The notes beneath the pieces were generated by a model. That model had not been told where the DNA came from, made no database searches, and saw nothing but the letters and a program-made list of their open reading frames with translations. The position numbers were made by a program, and so were the translations under genes. This document shows positions 44,539 to 53,711 of a DNA stretch of 64,000 nt, piece by piece. Source of the stretch: Halorubrum depositum. GTDB taxonomy: Archaea; Halobacteriota; Halobacteria; Halobacteriales; Haloferacaceae. Within the stretch, counting starts at the first letter, position 1. Every line of letters starts with the position of its first letter. The DNA is taken from the NCBI RefSeq assembly GCF_007671725.1, contig NZ_VCNM01000002.1, forward strand, positions 1,240,001-1,304,000. Reading direction: 5' to 3'.

Positions 44539-45554
44539 GCGGCACCCCCTTCACCCTCGATGCCCGGGTCCAGCGAGTCGCGGAGCCAGTCTCCGAGGAG
44601 GTTGATCCCGATCACGGAGAACATGATCGCGAGGCCGGGGAGCGACGCGATCCACCACTGCCCCGACGAGACGTAGTCGCGCCCCTGCGCGATGTCGAAG
44701 CCCCACGAGAGCGTCGTCCCCGAGAAGCCGAGGAAAGAGAGGGAGCTCTCCAGGAGGATGATCGCCGCCACCTGCACCGTCGCGAGGACGATGATCGGCG
44801 TGATCGCGTTCGGGAGGACGTGGTTCCAGATGATCGAGGTGTCGTCGGCGCCGAGCGCTCGGGACGCCTTGACGTACTCCTGACTCCGTAGCGAGAGCGC
44901 CTCCCCGCGGGCGACGCGGGCGAACCACACCCAGTTGACGAGGCCGACGACGATCACCACGGTTATCGGTAACACGAAGCTCTCCGGCATCTCGGGCGCG
45001 AGCCCGGCGACGACGAAGGGGTCGGGGACGTTGATCGCCGCGCGTCCCCAGAGCCCGATGAGCGCGACGGCGAGCACGAGCGACGGGAACGCGAGGCTCA
45101 CGTCCGCGATGCGCATCAGGAGGTCGTCGACGTTCCCGCGGTGGTAGCCGGCGAACAGCCCGACCGGGACGCCGACGAACGCCGCGAGGAGCGTCCCGAG
45201 CACGCCGACGACCAGCGACGTCCTGGCGCCGTAGACGATCCGCGAGAGCATGTCGCGGCCGAGGCTGTCGGTGCCGAGCGGGTGTGCCGCGTCGGGGGTG
45301 ACCTCGACGGTCTCGGTCACGGTCTGGAGCTCCCCGTCGACCATCTGCGAGGTCGTCCGCTCGGTGGTCTCGCTGAAGCCGAGCGGGGGGAGCTCGCTCT
45401 GGTCGAGCTGCTGTTCGGTCGGGTCGTGCGGCGCGATGAACGGCGCGAACGCGGCGGTAAACAGGATACCGACCACGAGCAGCAAGCCGATCTTCGCGAG
45501 CGCGCTGTTCCTGAACTCCGATTTGAGATTGCGGATGACACGTGCGGAAACCAT
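44535..45554 (-). CDS. dppC: Dipeptide/oligopeptide ABC transporter permease DppC
   Basis: 339 residues. N-terminal OppC-type segment (SALAKIGLLLVVGILFTAAF) with HPLGTDSLGRDMLSRIVYGA, the hallmark of DppC/OppC permeases, and the coupling loop YVKASRALGADDTSIIWNHV. About six helices. An extended extracytoplasmic loop (residues ~50-85, TTERTTSQMVDGELQTVTE) is longer than usual. The ATG overlaps the dppB stop. Confidence 0.92.
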   Translation of the reverse strand: MVSARVIRNLKSEFRNSALAKIGLLLVVGILFTAAFAPFIAPHDPTEQQLDQSELPPLGFSETTERTTSQMVDGELQTVTETVEVTPDAAHPLGTDSLGRDMLSRIVYGARTSLVVGVLGTLLAAFVGVPVGLFAGYHRGNVDDLLMRIADVSLAFPSLVLAVALIGLWGRAAINVPDPFVVAGLAPEMPESFVLPITVVIVVGLVNWVWFARVARGEALSLRSQEYVKASRALGADDTSIIWNHVLPNAITPIIVLATVQVAAIILLESSLSFLGFSGTTLSWGFDIAQGRDYVSSGQWWIASLPGLAIMFSVIGINLLGDWLRDSLDPGIEGEGGAA

Positions 45555-46546
45555 CAGTCGTTCACCACTTGGGGGTCGAGATACGCGTAGACGGCGTCGA
45601 CGAGGACGTTCACGAGCACGAAGCTCGTGCCGATGACGATGAGACTCCCCTGTAACACCGGCCAGTCGCGGCGGTTGATGCTGTCGATGACGAGGGTGCC
45701 GAGCCCCGGCCACGAGAACACCGCCTCGGTGATCACCGCGCCGCCGATCAGCGTGCCGAGCTGGAGGCCGAGCACCGTGATCACCGGGATGAGCGTGTTC
45801 CGGAGCGCGTGCTTGTACCGGACCAGCGTCTGCGGGAGCCCCTTCGCCTGCGCGGCCTGGACGTACCCCTTACTGAGCTCGTCTAACATTCCGGAGCGGG
45901 TGAGCCGCGTGATGAGCGCCATGAAGTACGTCCCCAAGGCGATGGCGGGGAGGGTGATGTACGCGAGCCACGCGAGCAGCGTGCCGACGAACGGCTCCGA
46001 GCCGATCACCGACAGCGCCACGTCGCCGACGTCGACGCCGCGGCCGCTGGTGTTGAACACGTCGAACTCCACCGCGAAGATCAGGATGAGCATGATCCCC
46101 AGCCAGAAGTTCGGCGTGCTGATCCCGCCGAGCGAGAACAGCGTCGCGCCGTAGTCGACCGGCTGGTTGCGCCGGGTCGCGCTGAGCACGCCGAGCGGGA
46201 TCGACAGGGCGATCGCGACGACGCTCGCGGCGAGCGCGAGCTCGACCGTCGCCGGCAGCCGCGAGAACACGAGCCCGACGACCTCCTGGCCGCGGATGTA
46301 CGAGAACCCCATGTCGCCGCGGAGGAGGTCGAAGATGTACTGCCCGTACTGGATGTACAGCGGCTGGTCTAAGCCGAGCTCTGCGGCGATCGCCTGTCGC
46401 GTCTCTTGGCTCGCGTCGAGCGGGGCGACCGCGTTGATCGCGCTCCCGGGCGTGACGAACCGGAGCGCGAACACGACGGTGACGACCCCCCAGACGACGC
46501 CGAGTCCCTGGAGGCTTCTTTTGAGTACGAATCTGCCGAATGACAT
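45554..46546 (-). CDS. dppB: Dipeptide/oligopeptide ABC transporter permease DppB
   Basis: 330 residues, six helices. DppB/OppB features: VVWGVVTVVFALRFVTPGS at the N-terminus, ELGLDQPLYIQYGQYIFDLL, DMGFSYIRGQEV and the coupling loop YVQAAQAKGLPQTLVRYKHA followed by GLQLGTLIGGAVITEAVFSW. Starts 28 bases after the dppA stop. Confidence 0.92.
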   Translation of the reverse strand: MSFGRFVLKRSLQGLGVVWGVVTVVFALRFVTPGSAINAVAPLDASQETRQAIAAELGLDQPLYIQYGQYIFDLLRGDMGFSYIRGQEVVGLVFSRLPATVELALAASVVAIALSIPLGVLSATRRNQPVDYGATLFSLGGISTPNFWLGIMLILIFAVEFDVFNTSGRGVDVGDVALSVIGSEPFVGTLLAWLAYITLPAIALGTYFMALITRLTRSGMLDELSKGYVQAAQAKGLPQTLVRYKHALRNTLIPVITVLGLQLGTLIGGAVITEAVFSWPGLGTLVIDSINRRDWPVLQGSLIVIGTSFVLVNVLVDAVYAYLDPQVVND

Positions 46547-46574
46547 TGATAGCGATGTGCGCGGTCGGCGCGCG

Positions 46575-48200
46575 TTACTGTTGAGTGGCCGTGTCGGGGT
46601 CGATGAACTCGTCGGCCCGCGGCTCCCACGAGATGTCGCCGGAGACGCCGTAGACGCTGAACTGCTGGTGGAGGAACACCCACGGGGCCAGGTCGTGAGC
46701 GAGCTGGTTCGCCTCCTGGAGGATCTCGACGCGCTCGTCGGGGTCTTCGGTGTTCTCCGCGTCGACCATGAGCTGGTCGAGCTCCTCGTTCTCCAAGATG
46801 GTGAGCGCCCCGTCGGTCGTCATGAGCGGGGTGATGGTCTGGCTTCCGTCGAACTCGCCGTTCCCCCAGCCGAGGAGGTTGAAGTGCGGCTTGTCCTCGA
46901 TGTTCCCCGTCGTGATGTCCTGGACGAGCGAGGAGAACTCCCGCTGTTCGAGCTCGCAGGAGACGTTCGACAGCGAGTCGATCTGGCTCGCCGCGGCCTG
47001 CGCGATCTCGACGTCGCCGAGGTAGCGACCGATCGGGGTCTGGAGCGTGATCTCGACGCCCGCGTGGCCGGACTCCTCGACCAGCCGCTCCGCCTCGTCG
47101 GGGTCGTACGGGTACGGCTCGATGTCGGGGTTGTGACCGACGTGGCCCTCCAAGGTGGGCTGTCCGGTGATGTTGCCGAAGCCGTTGAGGACGTTCTCGA
47201 TGATGCTCTCGACGTCGACGGCGTGGTTCATCGCCTGCCGGAACTGCTGGCTGGAGAACGGCTCGACGTCGTACCGCATCTGCAGGAAGATGATCCGGGC
47301 GCTCGGCACGGAGTTGATCCCGGCGACGTCGGAGCTCTCGACGCGCGAGACCTCCTGCGGCGGCACGTTCGTCACGATGTCCGTCTCCTCGGCGAGCAGG
47401 CGGTTCACGCGGGTGCTCGACTCGCTGGAGGCCTCCATCGTGAGCTCGTCGACCGGGACGTCGCCGTCCCAGTAGTCCTCGTTCGGCTCGTAGACGACCT
47501 GGTTCCCGGAGTCGTACTCGGTGACCATGAACGGCCCGGTGCCGTTCGTGTTCCGGTTGATGTAGTTGCCGTCGTTCTCCTCGACCCACGACTGCTGCAT
47601 GATCGGCCCGTTCGTCGCGAACAGCTGGAAGGCGATCGGATTGAACCCCTCGAACGAGACCGTCACCTCGCCGTCACCGGCGACGACCTCGGTGACCGAC
47701 CCGAGGTCGTTCGACTGCGGGCTGGCGATGCCGACGTCCTCGTCGACGATCCGGCGGATGCTGAATCTGACGTCCTCGGACGTCACCGGGTCGCCGTTGT
47801 GGAAGGAGGTCTCGCGGAGGACGAACCGGACGTCGCCCTCCTCGGTGCGCTCCCAATCGGTGGCGAGCCCGGCGATGATGCCGCCCTCCTTGTCGCGGTC
47901 GAGCAGGCCCTCGTACACCTGTCCGACGATGATCTCCGTGTTCGTCTCGGCGTGGTCCTGCGGGTCGAGCCCGGAGTCCATCTGGCCCATGGTGACCCCG
48001 ATCTCGAAGGCGTCGTCGCCGCCGTCCGACCCGTCCGAACCGTCGGACCCGTCCATGCCGTCGTCGCCGTCGGACCCGTCCGAACCGTCACCGCCGTCGC
48101 CGCCGTTACCGGAACAGCCGGCGAGGCCGACCGCGGCCGCGGTGCCGGCGTACGTGAGCATCGTCCGCCTGTTGATCTGATCGTCGTTGTCAGAACTCAT
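46575..48200 (-). CDS. dppA: Dipeptide/oligopeptide-binding lipoprotein
   Basis: 541 residues, SBP family 5. Twin-arginine-type leader (NRRTMLTYAGTAAAVGLAGC, lipobox) followed by a GSDGSDG linker; the core has QVYEGLLDRDKEGGIIAGLA, VRFVLRETSFHNGDPVTSED and PLMTTDGALTILENEELDQL. It presents peptides (or another oligomeric solute; family 5 also binds glutathione, nickel and sugars) to DppBCDF. The frame has an earlier ATG four codons upstream (48212); I chose 48200 because the leader there begins MSSDND like other haloarchaeal binding proteins. Confidence 0.9.
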   Translation of the reverse strand: MSSDNDDQINRRTMLTYAGTAAAVGLAGCSGNGGDGGDGSDGSDGDDGMDGSDGSDGSDGGDDAFEIGVTMGQMDSGLDPQDHAETNTEIIVGQVYEGLLDRDKEGGIIAGLATDWERTEEGDVRFVLRETSFHNGDPVTSEDVRFSIRRIVDEDVGIASPQSNDLGSVTEVVAGDGEVTVSFEGFNPIAFQLFATNGPIMQQSWVEENDGNYINRNTNGTGPFMVTEYDSGNQVVYEPNEDYWDGDVPVDELTMEASSESSTRVNRLLAEETDIVTNVPPQEVSRVESSDVAGINSVPSARIIFLQMRYDVEPFSSQQFRQAMNHAVDVESIIENVLNGFGNITGQPTLEGHVGHNPDIEPYPYDPDEAERLVEESGHAGVEITLQTPIGRYLGDVEIAQAAASQIDSLSNVSCELEQREFSSLVQDITTGNIEDKPHFNLLGWGNGEFDGSQTITPLMTTDGALTILENEELDQLMVDAENTEDPDERVEILQEANQLAHDLAPWVFLHQQFSVYGVSGDISWEPRADEFIDPDTATQQ

Positions 48201-48347
48201 AGCATACCTCATACGAGGGAACGTTATGAACTTAACGACGCGAACGGCCCCGTCGGCCGTCGCTCCCGCCGGTTTCTGTCACGGTAACTGGACAAGTATC
48301 CACAGCGACTGGACAGGTATTTACGATTCCGACGGAACCACGGGTAC

Positions 48348-48806
48348 ATGCGACGGACCGATCCGGGCGAGCGGTGGGGAGACGTAGTCGCCGACACCGA
48401 CGCGACGGCGACGGAGTACCGCGAGCGGGGCTGGACGGCGGTCGCCGCCCATCCCGGCGACGTGAATCCAGTCGCCGACGCGGCGCGGATCGACGTGCTG
48501 CTCCCCGGCTCGGAGTTCGAGGAGGCGAGCGCGGTCGTCGGCGACGCCGACGTCGACACGGTCCGGGTGTACGCCGCGGCGGCCGAGGGGGTCGAATACC
48601 GCCTCATCGTTGCAGAGGACGGCGACGCCGAGATCGCCGTCTGCGTGCCGACGTACCTCGGCGTCGACGAACTGGACTCGCTCCGGGCGGGCGCCGACGC
48701 GGCCGGCGCGCTCACGGTCCGACTCCGCCCCCTCGACGACCGGGACGTCGTCGAGATCGACGTGACCGACCCGACGGTCTTCTTCGACGGGACGACCGAC
48801 GCCTGA
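48348..48806 (+). CDS. Conserved haloarchaeal protein, unknown function
   Basis: 152 residues, soluble and acidic, mixed alpha/beta: ERGWTAVAAHPGDVNPVADA, then IDVLLPGSEFEEASAVVGDA, GVEYRLIVAEDGDAEIAVCV and a C-terminal DVTDPTVFFDGTTDA. No cofactor motif. I believe this matches a haloarchaeal DUF (DUF7529-like), but cannot confirm it. Divergent from dppA, 147 bases between starts. Confidence 0.7.
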   Translation: MRRTDPGERWGDVVADTDATATEYRERGWTAVAAHPGDVNPVADAARIDVLLPGSEFEEASAVVGDADVDTVRVYAAAAEGVEYRLIVAEDGDAEIAVCVPTYLGVDELDSLRAGADAAGALTVRLRPLDDRDVVEIDVTDPTVFFDGTTDA

Positions 48807-48925
48807 GACGGGCCGTCCGGCGCGGCGACGGACCCCTTGCTCGACCGCCGTGCCGCGACCGTGATCGACCGCCGCGCCCGTGGCACGCAATATCATGTGT
48901 ATCTGGGTCGGAGAACACTTCGACG

Positions 48926-48934
48926 TATTCATAC
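48926..48934 (+). promoter_or_regulatory. TATA-like box of the GfcR-type regulator gene
   Basis: TATTCATAC 23-31 bases before the ATG at 48957, giving a leaderless transcript. Confidence 0.5.
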
Positions 48935-48956
48935 TTGTGCGATCACGATCATTCCC

Positions 48957-49670
48957 ATGAACCGAGCAGAGAAGGCGGCCCTCCAGCTGCAGGCGGTCGC
49001 CGTGTTGCGGATGTTGAAGGAGACGCGAACGTACGAGGAGCTCTCCGAGGTGACCGGCCTCCCCGCCGGCGACCTGAACCGGTACGTGAACGGTCACGTG
49101 CTGCCCGGCGCCGACCGGGCGAGCGAGGTCGTCGAGGCGGTCGGCCGCGACGCGCTCGCCGACGAGCTGATCGCCCGCGTCGAGTTCGACGAGGAGGGGT
49201 ACGTCGACAACTCCGGCGTCGTCTTCGACCAGTCGTTCCTCGACCTGGTCGCGCCCGTCGCCGCGGAGACGTTCGCGTTCGAGTCGCCCGACGTCGTCCT
49301 CACCGCCGCCACCGACGGGATCACCCTCGGCGCGGCGATGGCCTCCTTCTTCGACGCGCGGCTCGCGTACGCCAAGAAGTCGAAGGAGACCGCCGTCGAG
49401 GAGTTCATCGAGTCGCGCCAGCGGCTCGCCTCCGGCATCGAGCTCACCTACTACCTCCCCGCGAGCGCGGTCGACGCCGGCGACACCGTGCTCGTCGTCG
49501 ACGACCTGATCCGGTCGGGCGAGACGCAGGAGCTCCTCCTCGACATCGCCCTCCAGGCCGACGCCGACGTCACCGGCGTCTTCGCCCTCATCGCCGTCGG
49601 CGACGAGGGGATGGAGCGCGCGAGAGAGATCACGGACGCGCCGGTCGGCGCGCTGACGACGTTCGAGTAA
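48957..49670 (+). CDS. gfcR: GfcR-type transcriptional regulator (HTH plus phosphoribosyltransferase-like domain)
   Basis: 237 residues. A helix-turn-helix near residues 20-50 (RTYEELSEVTGLPAGDLNRY) is joined to a type I phosphoribosyltransferase-like domain with the PRPP motif VLVVDDLIRSGETQE. In Haloferax GfcR activates sugar-degradation genes; other archaeal PurR-like relatives control purine genes. The next gene downstream is an AzgA-type purine permease 201 bases away on the same strand, so a purine-linked role is worth considering. An earlier in-frame start exists but the leaderless promoter fixes 48957. Confidence 0.8.
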   Translation: MNRAEKAALQLQAVAVLRMLKETRTYEELSEVTGLPAGDLNRYVNGHVLPGADRASEVVEAVGRDALADELIARVEFDEEGYVDNSGVVFDQSFLDLVAPVAAETFAFESPDVVLTAATDGITLGAAMASFFDARLAYAKKSKETAVEEFIESRQRLASGIELTYYLPASAVDAGDTVLVVDDLIRSGETQELLLDIALQADADVTGVFALIAVGDEGMERAREITDAPVGALTTFE

Positions 49671-49871
49671 CGCGCCGGTGGGCGCGTCGACGACCCTCGG
49701 AGAGGCGCGCTCGCGTGGACCGCGGGTGCGCCGGTGCGAAAGTAGGCACGTTCTCGCATTTCTTTTAAATTATTGACGGCTATAACGAGATAACAATACA
49801 CGTTTCTGTACATTCTCCGCGTTCGTTCAGCAAGGCTTATCATCCGATACGGAAGTAGACACATCCGTTCA

Positions 49872-51251
49872 ATGGGGCTTTCAGACACGCTGGCTGCGCG
49901 GTTCGACGTGGAGGCGCACGACTCCGACGTCCGTACGGAGCTGGTCGCGGGGCTCACGACCTTCCTCGCGATGTCGTACATCATCGTCGTGAACCCGTTC
50001 ATCCTCGCGGAGGCGATCCAGATCCCCGGCTACGAGTTCTTCGAGGTGGTCCAGATGATCGCCATCGCGACGATCCTCTCGTCCGCGCTCGCGACGCTGG
50101 TGATGGCGCTGTACGCCAACCGCCCGTTCGGGCTCGCGCCCGGACTGGGGCTCAACGCCTTCTTCGCGTTCACCGTCGTGCTCGGGCTCGGGATCCCGTG
50201 GCAGACGGCCCTCGCCGCGGTGTTCGTCGAGGGGATCCTGTTCATGCTGCTCACCGCGGTCGGCGCGCGCGAGTACGTCATCCGGCTGTTCCCCGAGCCG
50301 GTGAAGCGCTCGGTCGGCGCCGGTATCGGCCTCTTCCTCCTGTTCATCGGCTTTCAGGAGCTCCAGATCGTCGTCCCCGACGACGCGACGCTCGTCACGC
50401 TCGGCGGGATCTTCGGGAACCCGTGGGCGATCCTCGGAATCGCCGGGCTCGTCTTGACCTTCGGGCTCTGGGCGCGCGGTATCACGGGCTCGATCGTGAT
50501 CGGGATCCTGACGACCTCCGTCGTCGGCTGGGGGCTCACCTTCGCCGGATTCTTCGACCGCGGCACGATCACGCCGGAGACGCTCCCGAGCGCGCAGTAC
50601 GACATCTCGCCGCTCGCGGGGGCGTTCGTCGACGGGCTGGGGCAGATCGAGCCGCTCACGTTCGTCCTCGTCGTGTTCACGTTCTTCTTCGTCGACTTCT
50701 TCGACACCGCCGGGACGCTCATCGGCGTCTCGCAGTTCGGCGACTTCCTCGACGAGGACGGCGACCTCCCCGACATGGACAAGCCGCTGATGGCCGACGC
50801 GGTGGGGACGACCGCCGGCGCGGTGCTCGGCACCTCCACGGTGACGACGTACATCGAGTCGTCGACCGGCGTCGAGGAGGGCGGTCGCACCGGCCTGACG
50901 GCTCTCGTCATCGCGCTGCTGTTCGTCGCCTCGCTCGCGGTGATCCCCGTCGTCGCCGCCATCCCGGAGTACGCCTCCTTCATCGCGCTGATCGTCGTCG
51001 GTGTGATGATGTTGCAGGGGCTCGTCGAGGTCGACTGGTCGGACCCGGCGTGGGCGGTCTCCGCGGGGCTCACGGTCACCGTGATGCCGTTCGCCTACTC
51101 GATCGCTGACGGGCTGGCCGCCGGCATCGTCGCCTACCCGCTGATCAAGGTCGCGGTCGGCGAGTACGACGAGGTCGCGCTCGGTCAGTACGTCATCGCG
51201 GCGCTGCTCGCCGCCTACTACGTGCTGCAGACGCGCGGTGTCATCCTCTGA
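49872..51251 (+). CDS. AzgA-family guanine/hypoxanthine permease
   Basis: 459 residues, about 12-14 helices. AzgA signatures: LTTFLAMSYIIVVNPFILAE, GLAPGLGLNAFFAFTVVLG, FFFVDFFDTAGTLIGVSQF and GTSTVTTYIESSTGVEEGGR. These transport hypoxanthine, guanine or adenine by proton symport. An AT-rich leader (49760-49870) precedes it, with a TATA-like CTTATCAT at 49837-49844. Confidence 0.88.
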   Translation: MGLSDTLAARFDVEAHDSDVRTELVAGLTTFLAMSYIIVVNPFILAEAIQIPGYEFFEVVQMIAIATILSSALATLVMALYANRPFGLAPGLGLNAFFAFTVVLGLGIPWQTALAAVFVEGILFMLLTAVGAREYVIRLFPEPVKRSVGAGIGLFLLFIGFQELQIVVPDDATLVTLGGIFGNPWAILGIAGLVLTFGLWARGITGSIVIGILTTSVVGWGLTFAGFFDRGTITPETLPSAQYDISPLAGAFVDGLGQIEPLTFVLVVFTFFFVDFFDTAGTLIGVSQFGDFLDEDGDLPDMDKPLMADAVGTTAGAVLGTSTVTTYIESSTGVEEGGRTGLTALVIALLFVASLAVIPVVAAIPEYASFIALIVVGVMMLQGLVEVDWSDPAWAVSAGLTVTVMPFAYSIADGLAAGIVAYPLIKVAVGEYDEVALGQYVIAALLAAYYVLQTRGVIL

Positions 51252-51354
51252 GGCGCGTCGCCGTCGCGGCTCCTTTTAAACATAACCGCCGGCCGTGCGC
51301 GCCGCGCGCATCTCCCGCCGTACTTCTTTACGCGTCTACGCCTAAGGGAGGGTG

Positions 51355-51609
51355 ATGGCAAATCTGACGCTCTACGAACTGGAGGGCTGCCCGTACTGCG
51401 CGAAGGTGAAGACCAAGCTCGCCGAGCTCGATCTCGAGTACGAGTCGGTGATGGTGCCGCGCTCGCACTCCGAGCGCACCGAGGTCGAGGAAGTCAGCGG
51501 GCAGACCGGCGTGCCCGTCCTCGTCGACGAGGCGAACGGGATCGAGGGCATGTCCGAGAGCGACGACATCGTCGAATACCTCGACGAGACGTACGGGAGC
51601 GCGAGCTGA
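51355..51609 (+). CDS. Glutaredoxin-like/GST N-terminal thioredoxin-fold protein
   Basis: 84 residues, thioredoxin fold with the active-site motif CPYC (LEGCPYCAKVKTKL) and the cis-Pro segment GQTGVPVLVDE. Ends IVEYLDETYG as in GST N-domains. It should act in thiol-disulfide exchange; haloarchaea use gamma-glutamylcysteine rather than glutathione, so the partner is uncertain. A GGAGGGTG ribosome-binding-like stretch precedes the ATG. Confidence 0.85.
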   Translation: MANLTLYELEGCPYCAKVKTKLAELDLEYESVMVPRSHSERTEVEEVSGQTGVPVLVDEANGIEGMSESDDIVEYLDETYGSAS

Positions 51610-51685
51610 GCCGGCGGCGGGAGTCCCGGTAACGGCCGGCTTCTCGCGATTTCGATCGCGAGGCTATTTATCCGACGGTCGCCAC

Positions 51686-52096
51686 GTGCGGAGCGTGCGA
51701 CTCGTCCACCGCAGCGCGCAGGCCGAGAGCGACGCGGCGACCGTCGCCGACGCGGAACTCGCCGACGGCGACCGCGAGCCGACCGTCCTCGCCGACGACG
51801 TCGACGTCGCCCGGTCGACGCTCGAACAGGGCCGCGGGCTGATGTTCAGACGCTCGATCTCCGAGGGCTACGCGCTCGTCTTCCCGTTCGAGGAGGCCGG
51901 CGCGCAGTGGCTCCACATGCTGTTCGTCCCGTTCGCGATCGACGCGCTGTGGCTCGTCGACGGCGAGGTGCGGAAGCGAAAGCGGCTCGCCCCGTTCGTC
52001 GGGCTGGCTCGGGGGCGGGCCGACACGGTCGTCGAACTCCCCGCGGGCGCCGCCGCCGACGTCGCCGTCGGCGACGAGGTCCGGCTCGTCGACTGA
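51686..52096 (+). CDS. DUF192 family protein
   Basis: 136 residues. DUF192 features: TLEQGRGLMFRRSISEGYAL, LHMLFVPFAIDALWLVDG and VVELPAGAAADVAVGDEVRL. Many bacterial members are exported, but this one has no signal peptide. Function unknown. Starts GTG at 51686 with a second GTG three codons later. Converges on the histidine kinase gene. Confidence 0.82.
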   Translation: MRSVRLVHRSAQAESDAATVADAELADGDREPTVLADDVDVARSTLEQGRGLMFRRSISEGYALVFPFEEAGAQWLHMLFVPFAIDALWLVDGEVRKRKRLAPFVGLARGRADTVVELPAGAAADVAVGDEVRLVD

Positions 52097-52139
52097 TCCG
52101 AGCCGCGACGAGTCGACCCTACTCCTCGTCCTTCGAACC

Positions 52140-53642
52140 CTACCCGCCGTCCGCCGTGCGGAGCTCCATCTCGATCCGCGTGCCGCCGGCCTTGCTCTCG
52201 CCGATGTCGAAGCCGCCGCCGCCGGCGCTGACGATCCAGTTGACGTACCAGAGCCCCAGCCCGCTGGCGTGCTCCAGCGGCGTCTCCTCGCCGGTGAGCA
52301 CCGCGCGCTCGGCGGGCGGGATCCCCGGCCCGTCGTCGGCGACGACCAGGGAGGTCCACGACTCGCTGGGGAGCTCGGCGGCCGTGACGCTCACCGAGGG
52401 ACGGGCCGCGTCGCTGTGCCGGATCGCGTTGTCGACGAGCTCCGCGATCGCCTCGGCGAGGTAGCCGACCGCCGACACCGCGATCCCCTCCGAAACGTCG
52501 ACCGCGATGTCGGCGCGCTCGCGGAGCTCCGGCGGGACCGTCACCAGCGCCTCCTCGACCGTGTCTGCGAGATCCGTCGGCCGGGGGGTCGGCCGGTCGG
52601 CGAGCAGCCGCTCGACTCGGCGCGAGGTCTCCCCGACGCGCAGCAGCCGCTCGGCGGTGTCGACGACGCGCTCCAGCTCGGCGACGAGCTCGGGGTCGTC
52701 GACCTCGTCGATCGCCCGCTCCGTGAACCCCGTGACGACGTTGAGGTCGTTCCGGAAGTTGTGGCGGAGCACCCGGGTCAACACGGCGAGCCGCTCCTCA
52801 CGGAGGGACGCCTCGGTGACGTCCTCGCCGACCCCGACCGCGCCGACGACATCGTCGCCGTCGATGACCGGGCCGAGCGAGAGCCGGTACGGGACGCGCT
52901 CCCCCGACCGGGTGACGAGCGTCGCCTCGCACTCCGCGCTCCGCCCCTCGCCGTAGACCGACTGGAGCGCGTCGGCGACGGCGTCGCGGGTCTCGTCGTC
53001 GAACAGCGACGTCAGCGCGGTCCCGGAGAGCTCCTCGCCCTCGTAGCCGGCGTCGGCGGCGAGCCGGTCGTTCCACCGCGAGAGGGTGCCGCGCGCGGTG
53101 CACTGAAACAGCGCGGCCGGGACCGTCGCGGCGATCGCGTCGGTGACCCGGAGCTGCGACCGGAGCCGCTCCTCGGCGGTGACCCGGTCGGTGACGTCGG
53201 TCAGGCCGACGATCAGCCACTCGCGGCCGGCGACCGTCGCGGCGCGGACGGCGAGTTCGAGGCGCCGCGTCGGGGCGCTCGCGACGGTCCACTCGAAGCG
53301 AGTGACGCCATCGACGTCGCGCGCGGCGTCGACGGCCGCGCCGACCGGGTCGCCGCCGGCCGTCGTCTCCGACTCGCCGAGGTCGTCGAGCCCCGTCAGC
53401 GTCAGCGCGCCGCGGTCGCGGTCGAGCAGGTCCGCCGCCGGCGCGTTGGCCGCGCGGATCGCGCGGCTCTCCGGGTCGCACGCGAGCGTCGGCGTCGGGA
53501 CCGCGTCGACGAACGAGCGGAGGACGGCCGGGACCGCGTCGCCGTCCGGTGCGCTCGGCGGCCGCTCCTCGACCGGGCGGTCGCCGTCTCCGGGCGGAGG
53601 GGCGCCGTCCGCGTCTCGGTCCGTCTCGCGATCGCGTCCCAT
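52140..53642 (-). CDS. PAS-domain sensor histidine kinase
   Basis: 500 residues, no membrane helix, so a cytoplasmic sensor. Two PAS domains (about 35-150 and 160-275; the second has SGTALTSLFDDETRDAVADA and VGVGEDVTEASLREERL). The kinase core has the H-box VLRHNFRNDLNVVTGF with phospho-His, N-box AELVDNAIRHSDAARP, G1 ADDGPGIPPAERA and G2 SGLGLWYVNWIV. It lies 69 bases downstream of topA. No receiver-domain partner is adjacent; the signal is unknown. Confidence 0.87.
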   Translation of the reverse strand: MGRDRETDRDADGAPPPGDGDRPVEERPPSAPDGDAVPAVLRSFVDAVPTPTLACDPESRAIRAANAPAADLLDRDRGALTLTGLDDLGESETTAGGDPVGAAVDAARDVDGVTRFEWTVASAPTRRLELAVRAATVAGREWLIVGLTDVTDRVTAEERLRSQLRVTDAIAATVPAALFQCTARGTLSRWNDRLAADAGYEGEELSGTALTSLFDDETRDAVADALQSVYGEGRSAECEATLVTRSGERVPYRLSLGPVIDGDDVVGAVGVGEDVTEASLREERLAVLTRVLRHNFRNDLNVVTGFTERAIDEVDDPELVAELERVVDTAERLLRVGETSRRVERLLADRPTPRPTDLADTVEEALVTVPPELRERADIAVDVSEGIAVSAVGYLAEAIAELVDNAIRHSDAARPSVSVTAAELPSESWTSLVVADDGPGIPPAERAVLTGEETPLEHASGLGLWYVNWIVSAGGGGFDIGESKAGGTRIEMELRTADGG

Positions 53643-53711
53643 ACGTAAGCGGGCTGACGGGTCCTTCGTTTATGTGTTTATGGATCGGGTCGCCGAGACG
53701 GAACCGGCCGG

